NCBI GenBank assembly: GCA_037367405.1
Contig: JAZKJV010009320.1
Location: 1 to 64,000 of the forward strand
Length of the DNA stretch: 64,000 nucleotides
From: Ottelia alismoides
Lineage: Eukaryota; Streptophyta; Magnoliopsida; Alismatales; Hydrocharitaceae
Reading direction: 5' to 3'
Part shown: in pieces, positions 1 through 11,593 of the stretch
How positions within the stretch are numbered: the stretch's first letter is position 1
Layout of the letters: each line of letters starts with the position of its first letter
Made by a program: the position numbers and the translations under genes
The notes under the pieces: generated by a model
What the model was told of the DNA's origin: nothing
Seen by the model: only the letters and a program-made list of their open reading frames with translations
Databases searched by the model: none

Positions 1-979
1 TGGCAATGCGGCTGAAATCCTTGATGAATCATCTGTAAACTCCCACATGCCCCAGGAATGACCTTACATTTTTCATTGACTGAGGTGGCTCTAGATTTGC
101 AATAACATCCACCTTTGCCAGGTCGACTTCCATGCCACGTTTGAAACGACGTGGCCCAGCACAATCCCTTCTGTAACCATGAAGTGGCTCTTTTCCCATG
201 AAAGCACTAGATTGACTTCACGACACTTCTGAAGCACTCTGTCTAGGTGCTCAAGACAAGAATCAAAACTATCACCATAGACAGAGAAATCGTCCATGAA
301 CACCTCAAGAAAACTGCCTACCATCTCGCGAAGACTACTAGCATGCATCTTTGGAAAGTTGCAGGTGCATTGCATAATCCAAAGGGCATTCTCTTGAAGG
401 CGTAGGTGCCGAACAGGCAAGTAAAGGTAGTCTTCTCTTGATCTTCAGGAGCGATAGCCACTTGGTTGTACCCGGAATACCCATCCAAGAAGCAGAAGAA
501 CTCCTTGCCTGCTAGTCTATTCAAGACTTGATCAATGAATGGCAAGGGGAAGTGGTCCTTCTTAGTTGCTGCAATAAGACAACGGTAGTCAACACACACA
601 CCCGCCAGGATGTTGGTACCCGAGTGGATATTTCCTCTCCTTTGTCATTTGTAACCACGGTAAGCCCAGATTTCTTTGGAACTACATGCAGTGGGCTTAC
701 CCATTTTGAGTCGGAGATGGGATAGATAAAGCCTGCATCACACCATTTTGTTATTTCTTTCATGACGACGTCCCGGAGGTTAGGGTTCAGCCTTCTTTGG
801 AATTCACGGGACGGCTTGGCATCTTCTTCGAGATAGATGTGGTGTGAACACAAAGCTGGATTTATCCCTCGGAGATCTGATACGCACCAACCAAGTGCCT
901 TGCGGTTCTTTTCTAGAACCTCGAGAAGACGAGATTCCTGATCCGAATTCAGCCTGCTGTTGATGATGACCGGATACAT
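1..979 (-). pseudogene. Element A reverse transcriptase (partial, frameshifted)
   Basis: This is the N-terminal and palm part of a Ty3/gypsy reverse transcriptase, which copies element RNA into cDNA. Translation from 979 downward gives the segment preceding RT (REFQRRLNPNLRDVVMKEI, ISDSKWVSPLHVVPKK). A different frame continues with KDHFPLPFIDQ, DGYSGYNQVAIAPEDQEKTT and MPFGLCNAPATFQRCM. A third frame carries the catalytic MDDFSVYG and the connection region to about position 40. At least two frameshifts therefore separate the blocks (near 590 and 330), and parts differ from C, for example a disrupted stretch after the FQRCM motif. RNase H and integrase lie outside the window. It is decayed and not expected to be functional. 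Confidence 0.9.
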
Positions 980-1008
980 TTGTTCTCCACCCGCAAAAAA
1001 AGCATACT

Positions 1009-2037
1009 TCAGGCCTGCAGGAAGTGGCTTGAGTTCTGTTTTGACCTGTCCAACTTGTCGGTCACTTCAGATACTATGCTGGTGGTGGGATGTACTTCTT
1101 TGAGGGGGCTACCATCCTCATCATTCTGCTGAGATCCTAATGAGGTGCCAAACGGTTCTGCGCTAGGCTGATTGTGTTCGGTCTGGAGTGAATGATCAAA
1201 GAGATGCGCCTGCATCTGAGAATCTGTCTCCCAGTAATCATCGGAGCCTAGGGTAACTGTGCTTTCCAAGTCCTCCTCGAGTGTGAGGATTTCTTGGGTC
1301 CATGAATCATTCAATGACAAGGATGAATCTCTGATCTCTGCAATAAAGTCACAGTCTGCTTCGGATGCTGCATGGCTCTCATCAGTCGTGGCATTCGGCT
1401 CTCTGCTCATGTTTATAGTGATTTGTTTGGTGTTTGAGCTAAAAGTGATTTTGCCAGCCCCGTAATCAACCACGGCACCTGAAGTACGTAGAAATGGTCG
1501 ACCAAGGATGATAGGTGTCTGGAGCAGGGGTGCTAGTGAGTCCATATCAAGGACTACAAAATCAGCTGGAAATTGCATCTCCTGCACTTTAACTACAACG
1601 TCTTCAAAAAGACCCCGGGGCCGCTTAATGGATCGGTCAGCGAACTGAAGGATCATTCGTGTCTGCTTGAGTAGACCCAACCCAAATTTTTGCATTATGG
1701 ATTATGGAAAAAGGTTGATGGAAGACCCACTGTCGAGGAGATTGCGCTCGAAGACCTGGTCAAAAATCTCACAACTGATAAGAGGTGCTCCTGTGTCTTG
1801 CTTCTTCTGTGGGAGGTTGCTGATAGCTGCCGCCGTGGCCATGAAGAGCACGTGCTTTTCTACATCTCTGCGCATGTTCTCCTGTGCTGGACGACGCTTG
1901 TTGGTACATGCCTCCTTTAGTCCTTTCTTCACAGCTGGCATGTACTCCACGACCTTCAATAAGGGAATCTCAACAGTCAACTTGTCTAGTATGTCCACAA
2001 CTCCTGGATCAGACAATGCCTTTTTTTTGTTTTGCAA
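1009..2037 (-). pseudogene. Element A aspartic protease region (frameshifted)
   Basis: The segment 2037-1702 encodes the pre-protease linker (ALSDPGVVDILDKLTVEIPL) and the active-site motif LLDSGSSINL of a retropepsin, which processes Gag-Pol. It stops at LFP. A shifted frame from 1695 then gives the protease body (RMILQFADRSIKRPRGL, FVVLDMD, PIILGRPFL), followed by an acidic linker toward RT that ends at a stop near 1009. The DSG triad is intact, but the frame break a few residues after it inactivates the polyprotein. The order linker, DSG, FADRS, ILGRPFL is that of Athila/Tat proteases. Confidence 0.88.
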
Positions 2038-4464
2038 TTTTTTTGGATTTTTCTATTGCATGAGGAAAAGGAATATGTACATCTCTAGTAGGAAAAATAG
2101 AGTTCTTATTTACATCAGAATCATCACCCATAGAATGTTGTACATCCGGACTACAAAAAGGAGTACAAGCTGTATCCTGACATGCTGGTGCTGTAAGGCG
2201 GGCAAAAAGTATAGCGTCTGCTCCGTCGGTTGGCGAGGGATCGGCTGCTGCTGGCGGCTCCTCTAATGCTGGCGCAGCTTTGCTTCGGCTGCAAATTTCT
2301 TTTTGTTGTTTTTGATTTTGCTGATTTTTTTGTATTTTTAGCTGGGGATGCTGGTAATGCACGACGGCTGGAATGGCTTCTCCTTCTTCTTCCTCCTCAC
2401 CCGCCCCGGTAGCTGGCACGGCTGATGCGGAAGATGACAATCCACCTGTTTCTTTATTCACCCCATTCTTGGTGGCAGGTGGAGGCAAGGCCCTACCGCT
2501 CCTGAGAGTAACAACATTAGAATAAACAATAATATCATTTTCAGACACGGATATGACATCACATTCTACCTGCTCTTTCTTTTTGAGGTTATTGGGGTTG
2601 GCTTCGACCTGAGCTGGGATGGTGGTTCTAGTGGCGGTCAGGTCGTCAAGCCTCTTGGTCATTTCCACCAACCCTTTGACAAGTTGGGCCAGACAATCCA
2701 TGGTAGGGTTCACAGGGGGTACCTCGGTGGGTTCAGCGTGCAGACCACGCTGCTGTTGCATGGATGGGTGCGGAGGTTGTTGCTGGTGGTGCTGGGGTGG
2801 TGCAGGAAGTTGAAGTTGCGGATAAGAGGGGGGAGGATACTGCTGGTACTGCTGACGTGGGGCAGCCGCATACTGATGAAATGGTTGTGGATGGCGGTAT
2901 TGCGACTGCTGGTATGGCTGATTCTGCCTCCATTGATTTGTATATTGGGGAGGCTGATGATACTGCTGCGGTGGTTGAGAGGACTGTCCAAAACAACCAC
3001 CCTGAGGTTGGTGGTATTGCCGGTTGGCAAGTGGCTGACCCTGAGGTTGTCCCATAGGACGGGTCGGCTGTGCGTCGTTACTCCATACCCCGTTCACTTC
3101 CTGAATCAGGGGTGGTGGTGGAAAAACTGGATCGGATCTGAGAGAAACTCTGGTTGGTACACAACCATCTGCTGCTGCGGCTGGCCCTGGTCGGGCGCCT
3201 GCACGTAGTACACGTGCTGGACTGCCGGTGGCTGCTGGCTCGGCTGAGGCTGATGCTGCGGTTGCTGCTCGTCCTTCTTCTCAGTTGGAGCTTCTGATGA
3301 TACTGCCGACTGAACAGAGTTGATGGTGCCCACCAACAGTTCAAGGTACTTGTTGATCTGATCAAGCTTGTCTAAATTCTGAGTCCTCTTCTCGATCACA
3401 TCGAGTTTCTCAAGATCCTGTGATCGCTTCTCAATGATATCAACTTTAGAGAGATGGCCCCCGATGATACCGAGGTTGGAGCTCTTCATCTCTCTCTGCC
3501 TCTTTGGACGCTGCCATGTGTACTTGTTTCTGGAGGATCTGGGGCTGCTTCTGATATGCCTTGGACGAAGAGAGGGCGGCCTCTCCTTCGGCCATTTCTT
3601 CGAATATCTGCCAGACTACGTCTTCATCCTTGTTGAAGTGCGAACCCCCACATGCTGCGTCAACGAGCCTTTGGCTCTCGATGTTCAGTCCCCCAAAGAA
3701 GTGCTGTACCAAGCTGGTCTTTGGAATCTCATGATGGGGACATTTCTCCTGCAGGTCGGTGAATCTCTTCCATGCTTCGTGAACTGACTCATGGCTCCTT
3801 GGGAGAAATTACTGATTCGGGCTCGCATCTGGTTGAGCCGACCGAGAGGGTAATACTTATGCAGAAAAGCTGACTTCAGCTCCTCCCAGGTCGTCACAAC
3901 CTTCCCCAGATGGTTGACCCAATAGAGGGCCTTGTCTTGTAAGCTGAAGGGGAACACCATCATCTTGACAATGTCCAAAGGGACATTGGGATAGTGAGTG
4001 GTGCGGCAAATGCGTGAGAATTGCTGCAGGTGAATGTACGGCTCTTCACTGGTGTTTCCATGGAATGCAGGGAGAAGAGCAATGGACTGGGGTTTCAGCT
4101 CAAAGTGAGCGTGTACCGGTGGAATGAGGATCCACTCAGTCATCTGGCTGTCTCCCGGATTGTACGTCTCTTTTAGGGTAGGCTTGGGTCTCCCACCCTC
4201 TGGCTCATCATCGTCAGGTGGACCACGTCCACCACCTCCTCCCCCTCCGCCTCCACCTGCTCTTCTGCCCCCTCCTCCCTCGTCTCGGTTCATCATATCA
4301 GTCAACATATCCTGAAATGTTGTCTGCATGAGGGCCTGCTCGGTCAGCTGCTGTTGGATGGCCTGGATAGACACCAGCAGTTGTGCATTGACTTGATTCT
4401 GATCTGGCATCTGTCCTTCTGGTTGGGGTGGCTGCTGACCCTTGCCCTTTCCTTGGGGAGCCAT
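2009..4464 (-). pseudogene. Element A gag (capsid and Q-rich tail), broken
   Basis: The ATG at 4464 opens with MAPQGKGKG, a Q-rich N terminus and a glycine run. A capsid domain of the Retrotrans_gag type follows (PPVHAHFELKPQ, FPFSLQDKALYWVNHL, SAFLHKYYPLGRLNQMRARI), which would form the cytoplasmic particle. The frame is lost near 3790; the rest of capsid is readable at 3712-3500 (HFFGGLNIESQRLVDAACGG). A coiled-coil-like segment follows at 3489-3300 (repeated DIIEKR/VIEKRTQNLDKLDQI). A long glutamine/proline-rich tail lies at 3250-2700 and a linker at 2650-2040. No CCHC zinc knuckle is visible. At least three frameshifts are present compared with C. Confidence 0.88.
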
Positions 4465-5792
4465 ATCGGGGTCTGAGTCGGACGAAATGAACTCCGGAGT
4501 AGTCTCCAGGGCTCGCTCTGTCTTCTATCTGCAGAATGAGATAGTCCAAATCAGACCACTTGCAATATTGTTCAGCTGTCATGATGAAGCTGGAAGTCAG
4601 GTCAACCCCAACATGTTGTGAATAGAACAAGATGTGGACTGTAATCAACTCCCATTCACAACGGCGAAAGTGGGACAAAAGTGATCCTAGTTTATTGTGT
4701 GGTCAAGAGAAAGGTAGAAAACAAGGAGTCTGTAGATCGATCCGCAAAGTCCGGATCGGGTTCTCGGGAATCTCCTCGAATTTATTGGCGGAGTTGAGTT
4801 CATGGAATCGATGTGGGTGTCGGCGAGGTCCCGACGGAAACCATCCATGGATCAACTTCGCGAAGCACAAAAGCGGATTGGATGTTGGAAGAAGGATACG
4901 ATGGTCAACGAGGAATAAAAGGAGTGCAAAACAGTAGAAAGGCTCGGCTGAGCGGGGTGGTCAAAGGAGAATGACATAACAAAATTTGCGCAAAGGCGCG
5001 GGACTCGATCTTTGAACCTTAATCTAGATCCATACAAATACAATACAAAATTGGGTTCACCAACTCACGCCATGTGAAGCCGTGAAGGTTCGGCTATTTA
5101 TTATCTTTTCATTTTTAGAGTTGTGATTTCAGGCAAATCTTTTAACAAGTCCTTAGTACGCTACCCTATAGGAGAGAGAGTACTGCCAAAAGAGTATCCC
5201 ATACTTGTCTTCTTCCTGTGTAACCTGTAGTCTGTACTTTTTGAGGTACTTGTAACCCTTCCTGGATCCCTACTCAGCCAAAGAAATAGAGAGAGGAAGC
5301 CGATAGGCGAAACCGCTACTTCGGTCCTTGTTCGCACGGAATCACCCGTGAGCGTACAAGAACCTACTCGGACGCAGGGCGATGAGACAGACACCCCGTG
5401 AAGGTGTGGCCTATGCTCAATACTTCAGACATGGTCGATGCTCTACACAACAGAGAGTCATCATTGGTGACCAAGTCCTACTCGCCTACGTACGATAGAA
5501 GCGCCATTACTTCGGAAATCCAGGCGATACACAAGGCAGTTGCAGACTGGGTTTTTGACTTTAATCCTTATGGGGTCGCACTCGCTCAAGGGAGTAGGGT
5601 TTTGGTCCCCCTCCAAGGTAGCTGAAAACAATGAGGGCTTTATGAACCCGGTACAATGATAGTCCATTACAGATTTTAATTAAGGTCAAAGTTTATTTAG
5701 CAGTCCCCTTGTTTTAATTTTTTTTGGGTTTTCACTTTTTTGAGTCTGTTTTCATACCAGCGCCTAACTTTTTGTAGGTTCTCATTTAAGTC

Positions 5793-5921
5793 CTACGTGC
5801 TCAAAATCAGAGGGAGATAGCGGAAAAGCCGTGCAAGTGGTTGCATGATGGAAATCTCACCATTGAACCGAATGATGCATGCTGAGTTAGAAGACTTACA
5901 GTGCATCCCAACTCTCTCCAT
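5793..5921 (-). CDS. Conserved 42-codon upstream ORF in element A leader
   Basis: The ORF starts MERVGMHCKSSNSACIIR and ends LILST-stop. Element C has an ORF of exactly the same length at 61648-61776 with only a few codon differences. In element E the same ATG and about the first 16 codons are fused to gag-pol. The sequence CTGTAAGT at codons 7-10 resembles a plant 5' splice site. It could be a regulatory uORF, a leader exon with a splice donor, or simple conservation of the leader. No protein family is recognised. Confidence 0.45.
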   Translation of the reverse strand: MERVGMHCKSSNSACIIRFNGEISIMQPLARLFRYLPLILST

Positions 5922-6351
5922 GTGGTATGCAAAACAGAATTTTTAAACCTATCTACATGTCGGTATGGAAGGCACAAAATCGCCCTAAACATTAGCTGCT
6001 ATTAGCGTGAAGAACCATAAGTCGCTCATTCATCTTTAGCCTAAAAAGTCCGGTCTTGGCTCTCCCCTCCTCTACTCAACACACTGAGTTAGGAGAAAGC
6101 GCTTTGTGGGGCTTGCTGTGGCACAAGGGCTAAGAGACAAATGAACGGCTTGTTTAAGTATGACTAGATCCATACGAAGTATACTATAGGAACAAGCATT
6201 CTTATTAATGTTTGGACCTAGCTACCGAGTCAAGAACCTATATCTAGGGGCTCCAAGCACACAAAACAAAGTAAAATAAAGACAGAAAGCTCAAAACTTC
6301 GGGAAACAAAGAAAAGAAAGCGATGGAAAACTCGAAAACCGCGATGAGGCC

Positions 6352-6373
6352 CCCAGGTGAACAATCACCCGGG
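6352..6373 (-). other. Leader hairpin near the PBS of element A
   Basis: Two 9-base arms (6352-6360 and 6365-6373) pair at 8 of 9 positions around a 4-base loop. The same hairpin is present in C (62210-62231) and, with a perfect 7-bp stem, in E (55810-55829). The position between PBS and gag is where dimerisation or packaging signals occur in retroelements; that role is inferred. Confidence 0.5.
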
Positions 6374-6787
6374 CACTGGACCTCATTGTGAAGAGCAGAG
6401 TCGTGTTAATTATTACATGCCAAAATATCTCTCTCTCACCATAAATTACAAAAATAATCCTAATTGCCTGAAGCATATCTAATTCCCATCTCCTTGCATC
6501 CTTGGTGCTCTTTCCAGTTGGTCATGAAGTGAAGACCAACCTCCTCCAAGCTCGGCTGCCTTGGCTTCCTAAGAAACCATCCTCGCGTGGTGGGCCCTCG
6601 CACAAAGTCACAAAGAGATTGAATTAGTGTAGGCTTAATCAATGAAATAAAGCAGATAGGAATTAATCACAATAAATAAATCAATCAAGCATGGTGATCA
6701 ATTACAAAAGAAACAGCTACTCACAAAATTAATGATAAATCAATTTCTAATCAAGAATGACAAAATACAATAGGCTACGCTCATTGC

Positions 6788-6805
6788 TCCCCGGCAACGG
6801 CGCCA
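6788..6805 (-). other. Primer-binding site, tRNA-Asp type (element A)
   Basis: On the minus strand the 18 bases read TGGCGCCGTTGCCGGGGA, complementary to the 3' end of plant tRNA-Asp including CCA. Two bases separate it from the LTR. It primes minus-strand cDNA synthesis and fixes the orientation of the element. Confidence 0.93.
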
Positions 6806-7079
6806 TCTGATAACGCGTAATTTTGTGAGGGTCAAAATGTATTGTCGCTGAGGCGACCGCTCACAGAACCCCAGTTGATCAGCAATTAACCCACATTAAA
6901 GAATAAATCAATTGAGTCCCAAAATTGTGAATTAATATTTATTACTCTACCACAAGATGCACAGTGAATAAGTATGTAGAGGTCGAACCACAGAGAGCAA
7001 TACAAAAATGAAGTAGCCTATGATGTTCAAGTAAAACAGAGTCATCCTTGTATGAATCTTATTCTTGTGGGTTTTTTTC

Positions 7080-7330
7080 TTTTTTTATTATATTATTTAT
7101 TATTATTAATATATATATTGTTTAATATTATATATTAATATACATATATATAATTTATATAATATAGGTAAAGATATACACCCATAAAGAGGATGCATAG
7201 AGAATATAATACATATATATAGATAGATTATATATATATTATTTTTTATAGTTTGATTTTTAATTTCAGATTTTTATACATAAATATATATTTATATATA
7301 TGTACATTCTCTCTTTTTTTAATTTTCTTT
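7080..7330. repeat. AT-rich microsatellite-like tract in LTR A
   Basis: The tract is dominated by TA and TATT runs. Equivalent tracts lie at the same LTR position in C (30630-30940 and 62950-63235), with different lengths, so it is an unstable part of the LTR rather than an independent repeat. Confidence 0.7.
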
Positions 7331-8120
7331 TTCAATATTGGAATGTATATACAAGGTAGTGAAAGGGGTGATATGATATTTATAAAAATATATAAAAATG
7401 CTCAAAAATTCAGAAATAAACTATTTTTGGTCTTTTATAATTTTTTACTGTTTTTGTGATTTTTAGGTATTTTTCAGAATATTTTTGGTATTTTTAAAAG
7501 GGAAAATAAAGGAAAACAGGGACTTAAGCTACTGGACAGAATTGAAATGAGGTTTAAAAATAGAAAATGACATCCAAAAATCCTCAAATCAATTTTAAAT
7601 TACAGATAATAAAAGGAGGAAAACTACAGAAACTTACTTTGTATTTAGATTTTTATGAAGTTTTTAAGGGTTTTCTTATTTTTAGGGTTTTGTTTTGAGT
7701 TTTTTAGTGATTTTTGGACTGACACTAAAGTATGATAAAATAGACAATAGTAATTTTTTTGGAATTTTTCGAGGTGGTTTACTATTTTTTTTGGTATTTT
7801 CTAAGCTAGACAGTAGATAAAATGCATGTTTTTGATTTTTAATAAATGCAAAAATGCAACAAAAATAAAAACTAAAAATATGTCATGCAAGAGCAAACTA
7901 ACACGAGCTTACATTAATTTTTGTAGAATTTTCAAGTTAATATGATGCATGAAATAAATGGAACAAGCAAGCAAAAACTTATGGCCTGGCAGGGGCATTT
8001 TTGCAAATAAAAATAAAGGCAGGGGCAGTGCAAAAACACCAAAAATATAACACATGGTCTGCAATTTTAAGGACTAAAATGAAATACAAAACCCTCCAGG
8101 GACCTCCGCGCAAAATGACC

Positions 8121-8312
8121 ATCACGTGGGACTACACGTGATCCGCGCCCACATGGACCAAAAGGTAATTTCAGAAAGTTCAAGGTCCTTTACACAAAAT
8201 TTTCACAAAAAAATATTACACTTGGAATTTAATTTTATGGACTAAAAATAAATATACAAACATACAGGGGGTCTTGTGCAATTTATTCACCTCACGTGGG
8301 ACGGCACGTGAG
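8121..8312 (-). promoter_or_regulatory. Two palindromic CACGTG pairs in LTR A
   Basis: Two inverted pairs occur 170 bp apart: 8121-8142 (ATCACGTG, 6-base spacer, CACGTGAT) and 8291-8312 (CTCACGTG, 6-base spacer, CACGTGAG). Each is a double ACGT-core (G-box) DNA motif and could also fold as an 8-bp RNA hairpin. The same design recurs in LTRs C and E. They lie downstream of the TATA-like site, so they would be transcribed. Confidence 0.55.
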
Positions 8313-9446
8313 TTGATGTGGGACTGGACCTCGAGGTAATATAACAAACGTACAGGGAGGTTCATGCAAAATTTCCATATTAAAATGAACTTCGACTTTT
8401 ATTTACATGGCTAAACAATAAATACAAAAAGGCTGGGGTTAAATAAGAAATTTACCCCTTACCTAGGCGCTAACGGACGTCGATGAAGATATCACTTGGA
8501 CACGCGTCGCTCATCCGACGGCTGGTACCGGTTCGCCGATGAAGGCTTCTGATTAGATCCGCCTCGCGAATCGGACGGTGATGGTTGGGCTTCATCCGAC
8601 GATTCTCGTTCAATCTGGGGCGCTCCTCCTGATCGGACGGTGATGAAGAGGTCTGGAGGAACAGGGAAGGAACTCGCACAGGGCGAGCTTCGATCTGGGA
8701 GCATGGGCTCCTCCGGCCTTCTTCTTCACGTCTGAGATATTCTACTCGAAGCTGGAGGCGTTCCGCATTGCCGGTGGTCTTCGCATGGCTCCTGGTGGTC
8801 CAGAGGAGGTCAGGCGAGGTCGATGAAGGTCGTGACCTCCAGGAGCCTCTTCCTGAATCGAATCGAGTCCAAAAGGGCTCGTTGCTTCGTGTGACATGCA
8901 TAGGAAGAACCAGGGGAACGAGGGCTATATCCTTGACCCCAAGTTTTGAAGCTTTGCAGCAAGGTGAGGTGAGGCGGAGGAGCTCCGGTGATAGGCGGAG
9001 GTGGAGCTCCGATTCGCAAGGACTGGGGGTCCTTGGTTGAACAAAAGTGATCGAGAGATGGAGAATGTGATGGGAACGAAGTGAGGTGTATATGGCGGTC
9101 GGAAGCAGTGGGTATCACGGTGAAGAAGTCGCCGGAGCGGAGCTCCGACGAACTTCGATTTGACGATTTCACGCTACGCTACTGAACTAGGAACTAAACT
9201 AAGCACAGGAATGAAAAGCTGGAATTAAAATCTACCTAAAACGCAATAAAGAACAGCTCTTATACCTGGGGCCACCAGGGAGCAGGACAGACGCCCGGAG
9301 CTCCGCCGCGACAAAATTGATCCCTCCTCTGGCCGATTCGCGTTGCAGAAATGCTCCCCCTGTCACGAGGAATCTCAAAGGAACTGAATCGAGGCTTTTG
9401 GGTGGATGGGAAAATTGGCCAAATTTGTGGAGGAGGTCGAGGGCTC

Positions 9447-9456
9447 CTTATTTAAG
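9447..9456 (-). promoter_or_regulatory. TATA-like box of LTR A
   Basis: The minus strand reads CTTAAATAAGG next to the GC-rich domain. LTR C has a stronger version (TTTATAAATAAG) at the homologous place. Transcription would run to lower coordinates through the GC-rich part into the leader. Confidence 0.4.
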
Positions 9457-11050
9457 ACATTCTGGACTCCCTACTTGGCCCGCATATTCCGGCGAATGCA
9501 ATGATCGTTTCTCTCGATCCAACAAGCATGCGTGATAGATGGATGATCCCTCTTACAGATCTCGTGAAGGCGACGAGCAAAAAGAAGGGATGACACGCCC
9601 AGGAAAAATGGTGCAAGTTAAGGGAACAACAAGGTTCAGAGGCGCCAGGTCTTGATGGGACAGTTGACCAGAGGTCAACAAAGGCTGGCTCCCCATTGGT
9701 CCACATCGGCCGCTAACGGACAAAAAAGGGAATCTTATTCGAAAATGATTTATTTAACATAATAAATAATTTTATTATTTTTTGCTTATAAAATAAAAAA
9801 TGTGTATTAATTCATGTAGTATTTATTTATGATTTTTATTTAATTTTTTGATGTATTTTATTATGGTTTTAGTTGAATAATGTATTTATGCAAGTATTTA
9901 CATGTATTTGTATATTTTTATTTTTATTTTGTTTATTTGTTTTATTATTTTATTTTCTTATTTTATAAATTTATAATTTATTTTTTGTGAGTGTGAGGGT
10001 GTTTTTATTTAATTTTTATGAGTTGATTTTCATATTTAAATAAATATGTACATATATATGTAGGTATACCTATAGGTAGTTTACCTATATTTTATATAGA
10101 CTTAATTTATTTAATGTATTTTCTTGGTTTTATTTTGAATTTGTATTTTTAATAAGTTATATGTAATATTTACATTATGATAAAAATATGAAAGAATAAA
10201 ATAATTAAAGAATGTTTTCCCTCTTTATTTATGTGCATACTTAACATAGGTATTTTGCCTATTATCTTGCATAGACTTATTTTATTTCAAAAATTCTCTT
10301 TGGTTTTATTCAAATTTCAATATGTACATGTATTATATACATTATTTACAAAATTCTAAAAATATAAATTTTGTAAAAATAATGATAAATGAATAAATTG
10401 AATATTTTAATCAGGCAGATTGCACAATGGAGGCCAAAACCTAACTTTCACAGATGAACTCCAAAATTATGAAACCACTTTTATTAAATAGTTCTTGGAA
10501 ATCAATATACAATTAAAGATGATTTTGAGTGATTTTGAGTTTTTATTTGCAAGATATGGTTCTGTGAAGTTGAGATTTTGCCTTTTTATTCTGTGTATAA
10601 AATGTACACTGTGTATCATTTTTGTACAAACCTCAATTTTGTATTTTTATTTACATTATTATTTACAACTTTGATGTACAAAGTTTCTCTATTTGATGAA
10701 TAAATAATTATATACAAAAATAGGTGTCAAAATGCATTTAATGGATGAATAAATAAATGAGGTATTTATTGTACTCTTGGCCCTTATCTCCCCCTACTTT
10801 ATTCCTTGTCGACCAATTCCATGCTGGCCTTGGTCTCGGGGTTCGGGTCATAAAATATTTGCAATATTTTATTCCTTTTTCTTTTCTTTCTTTATTCTAT
10901 ATTTTTGGCATTAAAAACCTTATTTTATGTACAATGAATGCAACAAATAATGAATGCTTTTATAGACAAAATTAATGCTATTTTCATGCATTTGCTGGGG
11001 ATTTTAAGGCCAAAATGATAGAATAAAGGTGATGAAATGGAGATTCATCA

Positions 11051-11593
11051 TCGCCTCATCTAGAACACCTGCTCTCGTTGCTAGGACATGGCCTTCATCA
11101 TTTTTTATCTCGTTTGTCGAACTCTATCGAAACTCATTCATAAGAAGTGAAGTAAATTGTCTCGTGAAATGTGATGGTCTCCTTGTCATAGAGCAATGTC
11201 ATCGCATACAATCGCTGAAGATGGAAAAGAACTCAACAAGATTAACACTTTATCCTCGTCTTTAGACCATAGATATTTTTCTTTAGCAATACCCTTTCTT
11301 GCTAGAGATTTAGACTTACATTGTACCTCAGGCTTCTTCCAGACTTCCGTTGGATCATCCAGATTGGTGACTTTATAGAGAGTGCTGTTTGCCAAGAAAA
11401 CTTGTATTGCACCATTCAGGAGATTCCTTTTCTCATTCCACTCTTCTTCTATCATCTTCTCTGGCTTCTTCTTTATTGCATGGAGATGTTTTACAAGCCC
11501 CTCTTGTGTGAATATATTCTTCACTCACTATTGCCAAAAGGTGAAGTTGTTCTTCTCGTTGAAGAGTTCCATGGGGAATGATGCATCCTTCAT
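11051..11593 (-). pseudogene. Copia gag (UBN2-type) fragment
   Basis: An ATG at 11593 is followed by FPMELFNEKNNFTFWQ and, after an in-frame stop, VKNIFTQEGLVKHL. Then come EEEWNEK, AIQVFLANSTLYKVTNLDDP and VQCKSKSL, the typical order of a Ty1/copia Gag domain. A frame change then gives TLLYDKETITFHETI, the usual end of that domain. The region is cut at 11051 by LTR A. Stops and frameshifts make it non-functional. Confidence 0.78.

Larger units (their letters stand above)
4465..6787 (-). other. Element A leader (5' untranslated internal region)
   Basis: About 2.3 kb of non-coding sequence lies between the PBS and the gag ATG. Element C has an equivalent region (60324-62651), and E has only the PBS-proximal third (55396-56171). 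Two conserved items stand out: a 42-codon upstream ORF (5793-5921) and a hairpin at 6352-6373. No other coding signal is convincing. Confidence 0.75.
1..11050 (-). mobile_element. Athila-type Ty3/gypsy element A (5' part; left end outside window)
   Basis: The element reads right to left: LTR (6808-11050), tRNA-Asp PBS (6788-6805), long leader, gag, protease and part of RT, which runs off the left edge. It closely resembles element C in gag, pol, leader and LTR, so both belong to one family. The RT sequence VDD/MDDFSVYG, the single gag-pol layout and the tRNA-Asp primer are features of the Athila/Tat branch of Metaviridae; the finer lineage is an inference. The coding part is broken by frameshifts and stops, so A is not autonomous. 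Its right end abuts Copia gag sequence at 11051, so A inserted into a Copia element; the partner target duplication lies outside the window. Confidence 0.93.
6808..11050 (-). repeat. 5' LTR of element A (4243 bp)
   Basis: Plus-strand ends are TGATAACGCG and GATTCATCA, so in element orientation it is TGATGAATC...TTATCA. The right end abuts Copia gag sequence at 11051. From left to right it holds an AT-rich block with TA repeats (7080-7330), a T/A-rich block, quasi-repeats carrying palindromic CACGTG pairs (8121-8312), a GC-rich domain (8460-9710) and a second AT-rich block (9720-10850). ORFs in the GC-rich domain are not considered coding. Confidence 0.92.

Noticed and set aside
4124..4315. 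Proline-rich ORF on the plus strand
   Set aside because: Shadow of the glycine run of gag on the other strand.
6788..6805. Possible tRNA-Asp gene fragment
   Set aside because: Only the 18 bases matching the tRNA 3' end are present, beside an LTR in each case; they are primer-binding sites.
8470..9172. ORFs in the GC-rich part of LTR A, with partial similarity to LTR C 31899-32378
   Set aside because: Similarity is visible in more than one frame, so it reflects nucleotide homology of LTRs, not a protein.
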